A DNA stretch of 64,000 nucleotides, from the NCBI RefSeq assembly GCF_003991905.1, contig NZ_RSCL01000001.1, positions 372,001 through 436,000 on the forward strand. Direction: 5' to 3'. The position numbers were made by a program, and so were the translations under genes. Position 1 is the stretch's first letter; the number at the start of each line of letters is the position of its first letter. The DNA comes from Dulcicalothrix desertica PCC 7102 (GTDB lineage: Bacteria; Cyanobacteriota; Cyanobacteriia; Cyanobacteriales; Nostocaceae). Under the pieces are notes generated by a model, which ran no database searches, was not told where the DNA came from, and saw nothing but the letters and a program-made list of their open reading frames with translations. This document shows positions 1 through 8,715 of this stretch, piece by piece.

Positions 1-945
1 ACTATCGAAACACTCGCAGCAATTCATGCGCGCGAACATTTAGGTTTTATTCCTTCAACGCTCAACGGTTATCAGTTTCCATTGCGAGACTTACGTGAGT
101 TAGTAGCTCGTTTACAAACTATGAGCAACGTCGAGCGAGCAACAGTTCCGGGAATGCCAGAAAAGCGTTCAGAAGTAATACTCGCAGGAGCAGTTATTTT
201 ACAGGAAGCAATGACGCTGCTAGGATGTGAAGCCATTACTGTTTGTGAACGTTCGTTGCGTGAAGGTGTAATTGTTGACTGGATGCTGACTCACGGTTTA
301 ATAGAAGACCGTTTGCGCTACCAAGGTTCGGTACGTCAACGTAGCGTACTCAAAACAGCCAAGAAGTATCACGTTAATTTGTCTCATAGCGACCGTGTAG
401 CAAACTTTGCGACAAGTATATTCGACCAAACTTCATGTATTTTACACAACTGGGATAACGAAACACGTCAGCTACTATGGTCAGCAGCAATTTTGCATAA
501 TTGTGGTCACTACGTTAGCCATTCTGCCCACCATAAACACTCATACTACTTAGTTCGCAACAGCGAATTACTAGGTTACAGCGAAACTGAAATTGAAATT
601 ATCGCCAACATAGCGCGCTACCAACGAAAATCTCCACCAAAGAAAAAACATGAAAACTACCGCATTTTGGTAAACAAAGAGCATCGTTTAATGGTAGACC
701 AATTAAGTGCTATATTGCGTCTAGCAACTGCCCTTGACCGCAGACAAATTGGAGCAGTAGCGCGCGTTCATTGCGACTACAACCAACAAGAAAAGCTTTT
801 TAAGTTAAGAATTCATCCATCAAACCCTAGCGATGATTGTGCGCTAGAACTTTGGAGCTTAGATTACAGCAAAGAAGTGTTTGAGCAAGAGTTTAATCTC
901 AAAGTCTCCCCCATCTTAGAACCAACTGTAGTCAAAGTCAGTTAA
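1..945 (+). CDS. ppx: Exopolyphosphatase Ppx/GppA family, C-terminal part (5' end outside window)
   Basis: The reading frame is open from base 1, so the gene begins before the window; the TTG at 82 is internal. Visible is the end of the actin-like phosphatase domain (residues like RSEVILAGAVIL and ERSLREGVIVDWM, the family's closing motif) followed by the HD-like C-terminal domain with HSDRVANFA, AAILHNCGHYVSHSAHHKHS and a following Ile-rich helix. In the family this enzyme cleaves terminal phosphate from polyphosphate, or pppGpp, in the cytoplasm. The HD pair appears as His-Asn in ILHNCG, so metal-dependent HD hydrolase activity is unlikely and the domain probably binds polyphosphate. The nucleotide-binding N-terminus cannot be judged here. 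Ends TAA 943-945. Confidence 0.9.
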   Translation, partial: TIETLAAIHAREHLGFIPSTLNGYQFPLRDLRELVARLQTMSNVERATVPGMPEKRSEVILAGAVILQEAMTLLGCEAITVCERSLREGVIVDWMLTHGLIEDRLRYQGSVRQRSVLKTAKKYHVNLSHSDRVANFATSIFDQTSCILHNWDNETRQLLWSAAILHNCGHYVSHSAHHKHSYYLVRNSELLGYSETEIEIIANIARYQRKSPPKKKHENYRILVNKEHRLMVDQLSAILRLATALDRRQIGAVARVHCDYNQQEKLFKLRIHPSNPSDDCALELWSLDYSKEVFEQEFNLKVSPILEPTVVKVS

Positions 946-961
946 ACTTCTTGTAAATTTC

Positions 962-1000
962 TCTTGTGGAGCGGGCATCCCTGCCCGCCCATCCCACAAA
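962..1000. repeat. GGGCATCCCTGCCC interspersed palindrome, copy 1
   Basis: Imperfect palindrome with core GCGGGCATCCCTGCCCGC flanked by TTGTGG and CCACAA, directly after the ppx stop. The same core recurs at seven other places in the window. It can fold into a strong hairpin and may act as a 3'-end or terminator element. Confidence 0.8.
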
Positions 1001-1335
1001 ATCACCCCAAAAAATATCAAGCTCAAATTGATACAAAATTAAAATAACTATCATTTGATTAAATATATATTTTTCTTCCAATTGAGTAAATATAAAAACT
1101 TATTTTCACGCATTGATACATATTAAATTAATCCATTACTGGAAATAATAGTAGACTCTAAGTTATTAAGGGTGTACCGATAGCATTTAAGTATATAAAC
1201 ATACTTTTTCAACTATCTATAAATAATTTTTATTCAATCTCGCTTCATATCAAAAGCGAGAATATATGCTTTTGTCGCGCATTCTATCTGGTTACGTTGT
1301 TAAAGCAATATTGAAGATAACGCGAGGTTAATTTA
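1001..1335. other. A+T-rich intergenic region with 5' hairpin
   Basis: No open reading frame is supported here. An 8-bp inverted repeat, TCTCGCTT (1238-1245) and AAGCGAGA (1254-1261), lies about 75 bases before the next gene and could form a 5'-leader hairpin. The rest is A+T rich and probably holds the promoter of the outer-membrane gene. Confidence 0.5.
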
Positions 1336-3630
1336 ATGTCGATGTTAAATTTGGCTGCCTATAGTTTGTTAGCTTTTGCTGCTCCAGAAATAAACCATGT
1401 TCAAAATAATTCTTACCTGAATCAAGTAAACCCTAACTCTACTATAACGGTTTCCAGTATTGCATCTAATTCTTCTTCAAATACCGATATTTTTGCTGCT
1501 CACATTGAAAAAATAAAACAGAATTTACCGTCTGATTTGAGAATGCGTTTACCATCCGGGATATTATTAAGCAAAAATACCAAAAATTATACAGTAGAAG
1601 TATTTAGCACTTCTCAATCTCGTTCAACCGTTTATGTTTACGATTGTGAACAGCAGCAGTATAGTTGCTTTATTGGTAGTTTTAGTGTAGCGAATACAAG
1701 CTCGGATGAAGCTTTGCAAGAATTTAAACAATTTCAGAATATTGCCAAACCAATAACTATAGCAAATAATCTTCAGGGATATTTATTAAAGGGTCAAGGA
1801 CAAAACGGACTACCAGATTCGCAAATTATTTGGCAGCAAGATAACCAATTTTATAAAGTTACATTACTGGATGAGTCTAATGATTTATTAAAAATAGTAA
1901 ATTCAATGGTAGATTCGGCGCCAATTGTTAATACGGCTCTTGCGATTATACCAAGTCGGCGCCCTGTTTTAACAACAGCAGAACACCTACGAGGCGGAGA
2001 AATTTTAACAACTATCCGCAACCGTCGCTTTATCCAAACTGGAAGTGCAGCTAAAGATGGTTTGACAGACCAACCAACTATTGGTGTTAGCTGGGGTGTT
2101 AACGATAATTTAGAATTGACCCTAGATGTACAAACAATTGATAATTCCGGGCCTGTTCGTCAGGGTAAATTTAGTGTTCAACGAATTAACTCAGAAAGCA
2201 CTACTAACTTTTTTCAAGAAACTACGCTGCAAGCAAAACAACAAATTTGGCAAAGTCAAAATGGTACACAAGCTCTGAGTGGTGTAGTTGCACTTTCAAG
2301 AGCAGGTGGAGGTCGTCCATATAGGTTTAGTGATAACGCTGGTCTTTCTGTTGCAGGACTTAATAAACAAACTGTTTTTTCTCTAGAACTGCCTTATACC
2401 ATCACACCTAACGACCAGTGGCAATTTACCCTTTCTCCCAAGGTTGCTTTTTTACCAGAAGATAATGCCTTATATTTAAACAAATTTCCTAATTCTAACT
2501 CAGGTTTTGGAACTACCTTTGGTTTGGCATCTGGTATCAGTTATAAATTGAGTAATCGCTTCATAATTTGGGGTGATGCTTTTGTGCCATTTTCTGGAAA
2601 TAACACCATCAACCGAGATACTGGATTAGCAACGAAAACTATTGCTTATAATGCAGGTTTAAGGTATGTAATTAATCCTCGACTTTCTACAGATTTATTT
2701 GTTTCTAATGCTTTAGGCAATACAGGCGCCTTATCTTTAATTGCCGATAGAGAATATACTGCGATAGGACTTGGCGTTAATTATGTACCAGGAATTACAA
2801 ATGCCAACCGTAGCTATCCTGAGCATTTTGGCGCCACACAGCAACCAGCACCTTCTTCATACGCAGGATTTGGATTTTTAGATGGTGGTACAGTTCGCAA
2901 AAATCAATTATTAACAACTTTTCAAGCAGGTGGGCAAGGACTTTTACCCAACATTCGTTATGGGTTGTTAGATGATTTAGAAATTGGTGCTTTTTTAAGT
3001 AGTATTCCCGGTACTGTCGATGAGTCGCAATTTGGCTTTAGCACAAAAGTTCGTCTTCTGCATCAAAAGTCAGGCAACCCATTTACATTAAGTTTGGCAG
3101 GCACAATTGCACGCTCGAATAACGTTTTAACAAACTTTGTAAATAATAATCGTAACCGATTTAAGCAGTTAGGTTTAAAGAAAGGTGGATTTGCTTTTAG
3201 GAATGAAAGGGAAGGAGAGTTATTTGTTTATAGTATCTCTGCTCCCATGCACTACCAATTTCAGGGAGGAAGTGCAGTTTGGTTAACCCCAACTTTAGGT
3301 TTTATACAGCGTGATGGATTGGAAATTGCCGGATTAAACTTTGGGGGTTCCGTTCCTTTGTCAAAAGACTTAAATGCAATTGCTGAAGTTGGTGTGAATC
3401 TCAAAAATAACGGTAACGCTTTTATTGGCAACCAGCGTGAATCAATTATTCCTTGGACAGTAGGTTTACGTTGGAATCCATCTTCGCTTTTAGGTAATAT
3501 AATCAACGGTCTAGAATTAGAAGCATACTTCACAAATCGCCTCGGCTCCAATCCTTTTGATAGTCTCAGAGTGCGCGCAGACAATGAAACTACATTTGGT
3601 GTCGGTGTATTACTACCAATCCAATTTTAA
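1336..3630 (+). CDS. Putative outer-membrane beta-barrel protein, 764 aa
   Basis: Not recognised as a named gene. The N-terminus is hydrophobic up to about residue 17 (probable signal peptide, although it lacks the usual basic n-region). Residues about 55-195 look like a mixed alpha/beta soluble domain containing two cysteines (VYDCEQQQYSCF). From about residue 215 to the end the sequence is alternating polar/aromatic beta-strand material rich in Gly, Asn and Tyr, and the last residue is Phe after a hydrophobic strand (LLPIQF). That is the usual BAM recognition signal of Gram-negative barrels. A plausible role is a surface or porin-like protein; the substrate is unknown. ATG follows GCGAGG, a weak ribosome site. 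An in-frame stop lies at 1318-1320, so no longer start exists. Confidence 0.65.
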   Translation: MSMLNLAAYSLLAFAAPEINHVQNNSYLNQVNPNSTITVSSIASNSSSNTDIFAAHIEKIKQNLPSDLRMRLPSGILLSKNTKNYTVEVFSTSQSRSTVYVYDCEQQQYSCFIGSFSVANTSSDEALQEFKQFQNIAKPITIANNLQGYLLKGQGQNGLPDSQIIWQQDNQFYKVTLLDESNDLLKIVNSMVDSAPIVNTALAIIPSRRPVLTTAEHLRGGEILTTIRNRRFIQTGSAAKDGLTDQPTIGVSWGVNDNLELTLDVQTIDNSGPVRQGKFSVQRINSESTTNFFQETTLQAKQQIWQSQNGTQALSGVVALSRAGGGRPYRFSDNAGLSVAGLNKQTVFSLELPYTITPNDQWQFTLSPKVAFLPEDNALYLNKFPNSNSGFGTTFGLASGISYKLSNRFIIWGDAFVPFSGNNTINRDTGLATKTIAYNAGLRYVINPRLSTDLFVSNALGNTGALSLIADREYTAIGLGVNYVPGITNANRSYPEHFGATQQPAPSSYAGFGFLDGGTVRKNQLLTTFQAGGQGLLPNIRYGLLDDLEIGAFLSSIPGTVDESQFGFSTKVRLLHQKSGNPFTLSLAGTIARSNNVLTNFVNNNRNRFKQLGLKKGGFAFRNEREGELFVYSISAPMHYQFQGGSAVWLTPTLGFIQRDGLEIAGLNFGGSVPLSKDLNAIAEVGVNLKNNGNAFIGNQRESIIPWTVGLRWNPSSLLGNIINGLELEAYFTNRLGSNPFDSLRVRADNETTFGVGVLLPIQF

Positions 3631-3660
3631 TTGTAGCACAGGCATCCCTGCCTGTGTTAA
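3631..3660. repeat. GGGCATCCCTGCCC-type palindrome, copy 2
   Basis: Variant with core CACAGGCATCCCTGCCTGTG immediately after the stop of the outer-membrane gene and before the convergent acyltransferase. It is suitably placed to end transcription from both sides. Confidence 0.75.
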
Positions 3661-3676
3661 CCTATAAATTGCTGTG

Positions 3677-4687
3677 CTAACCTATAAACTGCTTCAAACT
3701 AGTTGACTTTAACAAATAAATAGATACTATAGTTAACAACACAACCAAGGCGCCCATTAAAGGAAACATTATATTTAAAGGAACTAAACTTGGAAGTAAA
3801 CTTATTTGATAATGTTGAACTAGCAAAAATAGCAAAGATTGCCAATATTTATGTATTGCAAATAGTCCTAGCGAGTATTGAGATAATTTTTGTATATACC
3901 AATTTTCGGGAATTTTGAGCGTGTAAACATAGCAGAACAGAGTTAAGGCGCCGCATACTATCGAAATTCTTCCATAAATACTTTGGTTGTAACCATAAAT
4001 ACGTAAATATATATCATGAAGTGAAAATAAAATGTATGCCACTAAGTAGTAAAATCTAAATTTTAATATTTTATCTGAGTAATTAGCAATGTAAAAAGCT
4101 ATTGGAATATAAACAATAAAATTTGATAGCCAATGATAGGGAATACTAGAATTTGCTATACCAACAGTCTCAAAGTATAACAAAGAAAATATAATAGTGA
4201 CAAACGATAATAATTTAATAAATTTATCTGACTTGATTTGAAAAAACAAAAAGCTAATTATCGTTAACACCATTAAATTAAATAAGAAATAAAATACAGA
4301 ATCGCCAGCAAAGGGTAAGCTGGGCTTTAAGCCTGTAATAATATCCCAAGAGAAATCAGGAACTTCTCTAGTAACGGTAAATAAGAAAATATTATGAAAT
4401 ATAGACCAAAATGTGAATAATTTAAAAAGCTTAATTAATCTAATTTTTAGATATTCTCTGTCTGGCTTTTTAATAAAAAATAAGTAAAGGGAAACAAGGA
4501 AAAATAGAGGGACTGCTAATAAAGACAGCTGTAGTTCCAAATCTCGAACTATTCGAGCAATAACGACAATCATTACATGCGTATCGTTATTGACAAAAAA
4601 GCTAATAGGGCGTAGGTGCCAAATTAAGACAAAAATAATGCTAATTGCTTTTAATGCGTCTAATCTTGTGTCTCTTTCTATCTTCAT
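3677..4687 (-). CDS. Acyltransferase family 3 membrane protein, 336 aa
   Basis: The start RDTRLDALKAISIIFVLIWHL matches the first helix of acyltransferase-3 proteins (OafA/WecH type), in which the Arg and the His of the WHL motif are needed for acyl transfer. About ten hydrophobic segments cover the rest, as in the family, with no extra C-terminal SGNH domain. Such enzymes O-acetylate or otherwise acylate cell-surface sugars at the inner membrane. The acceptor is unknown; an exopolysaccharide made by the glycosyltransferases in this window is possible. Divergent from the EamA gene, with about 160 bp between starts. Confidence 0.8.
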   Translation of the reverse strand: MKIERDTRLDALKAISIIFVLIWHLRPISFFVNNDTHVMIVVIARIVRDLELQLSLLAVPLFFLVSLYLFFIKKPDREYLKIRLIKLFKLFTFWSIFHNIFLFTVTREVPDFSWDIITGLKPSLPFAGDSVFYFLFNLMVLTIISFLFFQIKSDKFIKLLSFVTIIFSLLYFETVGIANSSIPYHWLSNFIVYIPIAFYIANYSDKILKFRFYYLVAYILFSLHDIYLRIYGYNQSIYGRISIVCGALTLFCYVYTLKIPENWYIQKLSQYSLGLFAIHKYWQSLLFLLVQHYQISLLPSLVPLNIMFPLMGALVVLLTIVSIYLLKSTSLKQFIG

Positions 4688-4846
4688 CGGTTTCTAGGTA
4701 AACTCACATCTGATAGATATAATTCCCACTAACCAAGCGATTCTCACAATGAATAAGTACAAATTCCTTCACAAATCGCAATGTGCCCGGTAAAATTAGG
4801 TAAAGCAATCATTATGCGTCGTTAAAATAAAGGCTTCGCCAATCCC

Positions 4847-5899
4847 ATGCAACTGAACGAGCGTGCATCACGCCTTCCCCTAGCTCCAATACTTTTAATT
4901 GCGCCGTTTTTCCTCTGGGGAACGGCGATGGTGGCAATGAAAGGTGTAATTGACCATACTACGCCGATGTTTATGGCTGGGGTACGAATAATACCAGCAG
5001 GTGTAATGATTTTAATTGCAGGTGCCCTAATGGGTAAACCTCAACCACGCTCTAAAAAAGCCTGGTTATGGATTACGCTATTTGCCTTGATAGATGGAGC
5101 GATGTTTCAAGGATTCCTCGCTCAAGGATTAGTACGTACAGGCGCCGGCTTAGGTTCGGTGATGATTGACTCACAACCCTTGGCAGTTGCGCTTATGTCA
5201 CTATGGCTATTCAAAGAACGCATAGGACTGTGGGGATGGTTGGGTTTAAGTCTAGGTGTTGGGGGTATTAGTTTTATCGGCTTACCTGAGCAATTAATTC
5301 TGAGCTTAATTTCAAGTGACGTTACTTTTGAGCCGACATCATTGTTACTATCACCTTACTCACTGTTTGAAAGTGGAGAATGGTTAATGCTGCTAGCCGC
5401 TTTATCAATGGCAGTGGGAACAGTTTTGATTCGGTACGTTACAAAACATGCAGACCCAGTAATGGCAACTGGATGGCATATGATTATAGGTGGCTTGCCA
5501 TTATGGGGAATTTCTGCGGTTACTGAAACACACCAATGGTCTAACTTGGTAAGTTCTGATTGGATCGCACTCAGTTACGCTACAGTTTTTGGAAGTGCGA
5601 TAGCATACGCTTTGTTTTTCTATTTTGCTTCAAGCGGTAATTTGACGTCTTTGAGTTCGTTAACTTTTCTAACGCCAGTATTTGCCTTATGTTTCGGTAA
5701 TTTATTGCTCGGAGAAGTTCTAAACTCTATACAATGGACAGGTGTCGGTTTAACGTTAATTAGTATTTACCTGATTAACCAACGTGATACCCTAGCGCTC
5801 ACCAAAACAAAAATCCCCGTCAAGGAAATAAGCGCAGCGCAACAAACTACTTTAACCGTGCCTGTAAAGCATACAGAGTCAGAAGCAATGCGTTCTTGA
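4847..5899 (+). CDS. EamA/DMT-family transporter, 350 aa
   Basis: Two EamA-type repeats with about ten transmembrane helices. The first begins PILLIAPFFLWGTAMVAMKGV and the second begins around residue 175 (EWLMLLAALSMAVGTVLIRYV). The hallmark segment before the last helix (LTFLTPVFALCFGNLLLGE) is clear. In this superfamily such proteins export or import small metabolites such as amino acids or their derivatives; no substrate can be read from the sequence. The C-terminal tail of about 35 residues is hydrophilic. No good Shine-Dalgarno sequence is visible. Confidence 0.85.
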   Translation: MQLNERASRLPLAPILLIAPFFLWGTAMVAMKGVIDHTTPMFMAGVRIIPAGVMILIAGALMGKPQPRSKKAWLWITLFALIDGAMFQGFLAQGLVRTGAGLGSVMIDSQPLAVALMSLWLFKERIGLWGWLGLSLGVGGISFIGLPEQLILSLISSDVTFEPTSLLLSPYSLFESGEWLMLLAALSMAVGTVLIRYVTKHADPVMATGWHMIIGGLPLWGISAVTETHQWSNLVSSDWIALSYATVFGSAIAYALFFYFASSGNLTSLSSLTFLTPVFALCFGNLLLGEVLNSIQWTGVGLTLISIYLINQRDTLALTKTKIPVKEISAAQQTTLTVPVKHTESEAMRS

Positions 5900-6097
5900 G
5901 TGTAGCTACTGAGTTGGCGTGATATCTTAATTACGCACGGGTGATTCTAGGTTCCAAAATCATAAATCTGATGATTTATTTGATTCAAGGCACCAATAAA
6001 ATTTTTCTGTCCATATAAAAGTTAACATTTACTTACAAATGAAGTTATCGTATTAATCGGTAATTTACAATACATGTACTGACTCAAACTTTCTGAT

Positions 6098-7333
6098 ATG
6101 AGGCTATGCGGTTCTTCCATCCTGATTACTAGCTGTTTGCTTGCTGGGTTTAGCACAAGTCAAATTGCCATATCGAGTCAAAAGTTGCCTGATGCTGTCA
6201 AATTCGCACAAGCAACACCAACAAATTCACTCTTCAGCACAAATGCTGAAACAAGTAACCAGCGTTTATTAAGACCTGGTAATTCAGGTGCGGAAGTTAA
6301 AGCATTGCAAACCAAACTCAAACAGTTAGGGTTATATACTGATGACATAGATGGCGATTATGGTGTTAGTACGCGGATAGCAGTATCAAGGTTTCAAGCA
6401 GACAATAATTTAACCGCAGATGGTATTTTCGGCGCCACAACTCGTTCAAAACTCGATGCTGCCGTTTTACAGAAAACACAACCGACACCAACAGCTAGTC
6501 CAACTGCAACTACCAAGGCGCCTTCAGAGGGTGGAAGAGGTATATTTTGGTGGGCGCTAGTTGGACTGGGGTTAGTAGGAACAACTGGCGCTATTGCTTA
6601 CTTATTGCGAAAATTTAGCCCACCAAAACCAGATATAGGTGGTTTCAAAATTATAAACTCAGAAGTCTTAAGCACAGACTATAGTGAAGGAGTGACAACA
6701 TACAAAGATTTAAGCCATATCGAACCACAAGAACCCAAGGTAATGGCTTTACCACCACAAAAACAAACAATTATCCAAGATTTTGAGCCAGTTATTGAGT
6801 CAACAGTTGAGCCAGAACCGCAAAATGGTTTACATAACGATTTGCATGACCCAGATGTAACTTCAAGCGAATTACTGGCGCCAGAAACAACTTCTCGTCT
6901 TGCCAAAGTTAACATAGTTGACGAATTAGTTAAAGACCTTCGTAGTACCGACCCCAACAAACGACGCAAAGCAATTTGGGATTTAGGACAGCAAGGAGAC
7001 TCACGCGCAATTCAACCGCTTGTAGATATAATGATAGACGCTGACTCGCAACAGCGCAGCTTGATATTAGCAGCTTTATCTGAAATTGGTACTCGTACCC
7101 TTAAACCAATGAACCGCGCGTTAGCAATGTCACTCCAAGATGAAAGTCCAGAAGTTCGACAAAACGCAATTCGTGATTTAACGCGCGTATACGACATGAT
7201 GACACAATTAAGTCAAATGTTATATCACGCCAGCCACGATAACGACGCGAATGTACAAGCAACAGCAAAGTACGCACTATCACAAATGAATCGAATTCGC
7301 TCACTGGCGCCAGATACTTCCCCCGAAGAATAA
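6098..7333 (+). CDS. Peptidoglycan-binding / transmembrane / HEAT-repeat protein, 411 aa
   Basis: Order of parts: signal-like hydrophobic N-terminus (1-25); a PG_binding_1 domain at about 65-127 (LRPGNSGAEVKALQTKLKQL, DGDYGVSTRIAVSRFQ, DGIFGATTR); a Pro/Thr linker; one transmembrane helix (about 149-170, WWALVGLGLVGTTGAIAYLL); an acidic linker; and HEAT-like helical repeats from about 275 (RRKAIWDLGQQGDSRAIQPLVDIM). The wall-binding part would lie in the periplasm and the HEAT part in the cytoplasm. The protein therefore looks like a link between peptidoglycan and a cytoplasmic partner. Function unknown. The C-terminus ends just before the RelE remnant. Confidence 0.75.
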   Translation: MRLCGSSILITSCLLAGFSTSQIAISSQKLPDAVKFAQATPTNSLFSTNAETSNQRLLRPGNSGAEVKALQTKLKQLGLYTDDIDGDYGVSTRIAVSRFQADNNLTADGIFGATTRSKLDAAVLQKTQPTPTASPTATTKAPSEGGRGIFWWALVGLGLVGTTGAIAYLLRKFSPPKPDIGGFKIINSEVLSTDYSEGVTTYKDLSHIEPQEPKVMALPPQKQTIIQDFEPVIESTVEPEPQNGLHNDLHDPDVTSSELLAPETTSRLAKVNIVDELVKDLRSTDPNKRRKAIWDLGQQGDSRAIQPLVDIMIDADSQQRSLILAALSEIGTRTLKPMNRALAMSLQDESPEVRQNAIRDLTRVYDMMTQLSQMLYHASHDNDANVQATAKYALSQMNRIRSLAPDTSPEE

Positions 7334-7340
7334 TTTTAAC

Positions 7341-7502
7341 TTTTCACGAATTAAAAAAGGTAAAAGTGCTGGGTATCGCGTAATATATCTAGTCGAATCA
7401 CCCACCAGCGTCTTACTAATAACAATTTATTCAAAATCTGATCGGGAAGATATAGAGGCAAACGAAATTAAAGAAATTATTAACCAATACTACAGCGATT
7501 AA
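7341..7502 (+). pseudogene. RelE/ParE-type toxin remnant (C-terminal half only)
   Basis: The frame reading from 7341 to TAA 7500-7502 gives a peptide containing KKGKSAGYRVIYLVES and IYSKSDREDIEANEI. This is the typical C-terminal half of cyanobacterial RelE-like mRNA interferases. There is no start codon and the frame runs back into the end of the HEAT-repeat gene, so the N-terminal half has been lost. It is followed after 6 bases by the HicB-like gene, which suggests an old toxin-antitoxin locus of which only the antitoxin is intact. Confidence 0.7.
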
Positions 7503-7508
7503 CGAGGA

Positions 7509-7724
7509 ATGAATTCGCAATATAGCATTGTTATTCAGTGGTCAATGGAAGACAATAAATACATTGTAAGCTTACCTGAGTTTGGCCCATATGCACATAC
7601 TCATGGGGATACTTATGCTTCAGCGCTTAAAAATGCTGAGGAAGTTTTAGAGTTATTAATAGAAGATTACCAAGCACAAGAAAAACCGCTGCCGCAACCA
7701 ATAACAATCTCAAGCAGGGCTTAA
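7509..7724 (+). CDS. HicB-like antitoxin, 71 aa
   Basis: The sequence YSIVIQWSMEDNKYIVSLPEF followed by THGDTYASALKNAEEVLELLIED is the HicB_like (RNase-H-fold) domain, at the usual length for short cyanobacterial versions without a DNA-binding tail. In type II systems the partner HicA is an mRNA-cleaving toxin; no hicA is visible next to it. A truncated RelE-like frame lies immediately upstream. The start ATG overlaps an AACGAGGA ribosome site. The 3' end overlaps the convergent hypothetical gene by about 15 bases. Confidence 0.8.
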   Translation: MNSQYSIVIQWSMEDNKYIVSLPEFGPYAHTHGDTYASALKNAEEVLELLIEDYQAQEKPLPQPITISSRA

Positions 7725-8042
7725 TTCCTGCATAGAGTTTTTAGCTCTGGCTACAATAAAAGGAGATTCTATATAAATTAGCCAATTTTCATCGATACAT
7801 TTCATTTTTGAATCAAAAATCAATGTTAATTCAGCTATTTCATCTATTTCATCTTGGTGATGAAGTGATTTACCATCCTGAGTTAATGTAGCTGCTTTGA
7901 GCATAAAATTAATTGTTATCCAGCCAGACTCATCTTTTTTTTCGCTGGTTACATTTAAGGAACCACTGATAAAATTTGCTTCGATTGGGGTAATAAATTC
8001 AATTTCTTCATAAAAATCATTTTCATCTTGGTATCCAATCAC
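7710..8042 (-). CDS. Hypothetical acidic protein, 110 aa (probably longer at its N-terminus)
   Basis: Not recognised. The only conventional start in frame is GTG at 8042. Translation of the same frame upstream stays open to 8162 and reads like protein (for example HPIWQEFTEILNEIDL and LVANHLKACNYKV), giving about 40 more residues with no ATG, GTG or TTG. Either translation begins at an ATT or CTG codon near 8156-8159, or the gene has lost its start. The C-terminal 15 bases overlap the convergent HicB gene. The predicted fold is mixed alpha/beta without membrane segments. Confidence 0.5.
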   Translation of the reverse strand: MIGYQDENDFYEEIEFITPIEANFISGSLNVTSEKKDESGWITINFMLKAATLTQDGKSLHHQDEIDEIAELTLIFDSKMKCIDENWLIYIESPFIVARAKNSMQELSPA

Positions 8043-8198
8043 TTTATAATTGCAAGCTTTCAGATGGTTTGCAACAAGTGCATCTAAATCAATTTCGTTA
8101 AGTATTTCCGTAAATTCTTGCCAGATTGGATGGTTACTTAAGTTAATAGTTATCAGAATTACTTATGCTTATTTTTTGTTGGTGTTAGGGGTAAGCGC

Positions 8199-8660
8199 TC
8201 AAAATCCTGACATATATTTTATATTGATTTTGATATTAGTTTCAGGGCCTGCGATAAAGAATGCTGATTCGCTAAATTTCGGCGCCCGATTTGTAATTTC
8301 TGGGTTTTGAGAAAATCCAAAACCTTCACGTGGCATTCCTAAGCTGTCCATTTCCATAGTTTTAGTGCTATTTTCATCGTGCAATAAAACAACAGCGTAA
8401 CTACCTGCTTTGAGTTGGTTAAATTTAATATTTAAGGGAATTTCTGTAATTTTGAAACATTTATCTTGTAGAGCTTTTTTTCCCTCATTTGGAAATCCTT
8501 TGCTGCTGCCAAAAAGAGTGATGCAAACTTGACCTGCGTTATTTCTCAAACCGTCGATTTCAACATTAAGACTACCTTTAAAATCAGCTTTTGCGCTTGT
8601 AGAGAATAACAACCCTAACAACGGCGCCCATGCCAAGTTAATTCCGAATCGTTTCGTCAT
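8199..8660 (-). CDS. DUF2141 periplasmic protein, about 153 aa
   Basis: Start chosen at the ATG at 8660, because a normal signal peptide follows (MTKRFGINLAWAPLLGLLFS, then an AKA cleavage site). The frame is open further upstream but would then overlap the 3' end of iscB. The mature part shows the DUF2141 pattern: LNVEIDGLRNNAGQVCITLF near the start, a central GSYAVVLLHDENS strand-turn, and a closing GMPREGFGFSQNP. DUF2141 proteins are small exported beta-sandwich proteins of unknown role. Another in-frame ATG lies at 8678; neither start has a clear Shine-Dalgarno sequence. Confidence 0.75.
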   Translation of the reverse strand: MTKRFGINLAWAPLLGLLFSTSAKADFKGSLNVEIDGLRNNAGQVCITLFGSSKGFPNEGKKALQDKCFKITEIPLNIKFNQLKAGSYAVVLLHDENSTKTMEMDSLGMPREGFGFSQNPEITNRAPKFSESAFFIAGPETNIKINIKYMSGF

Positions 8661-8715
8661 AGTATCTAATGGCGACATAGCGTAATAATTTCTGGGAAAA
8701 CATCGTAAATCTGTA

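Noticed and set aside
8050-8310. 86-codon plus-strand frame before the DUF2141 gene
   Set aside because: It overlaps the open frame of the minus-strand hypothetical and the 3' end of DUF2141, and its composition is not protein-like.
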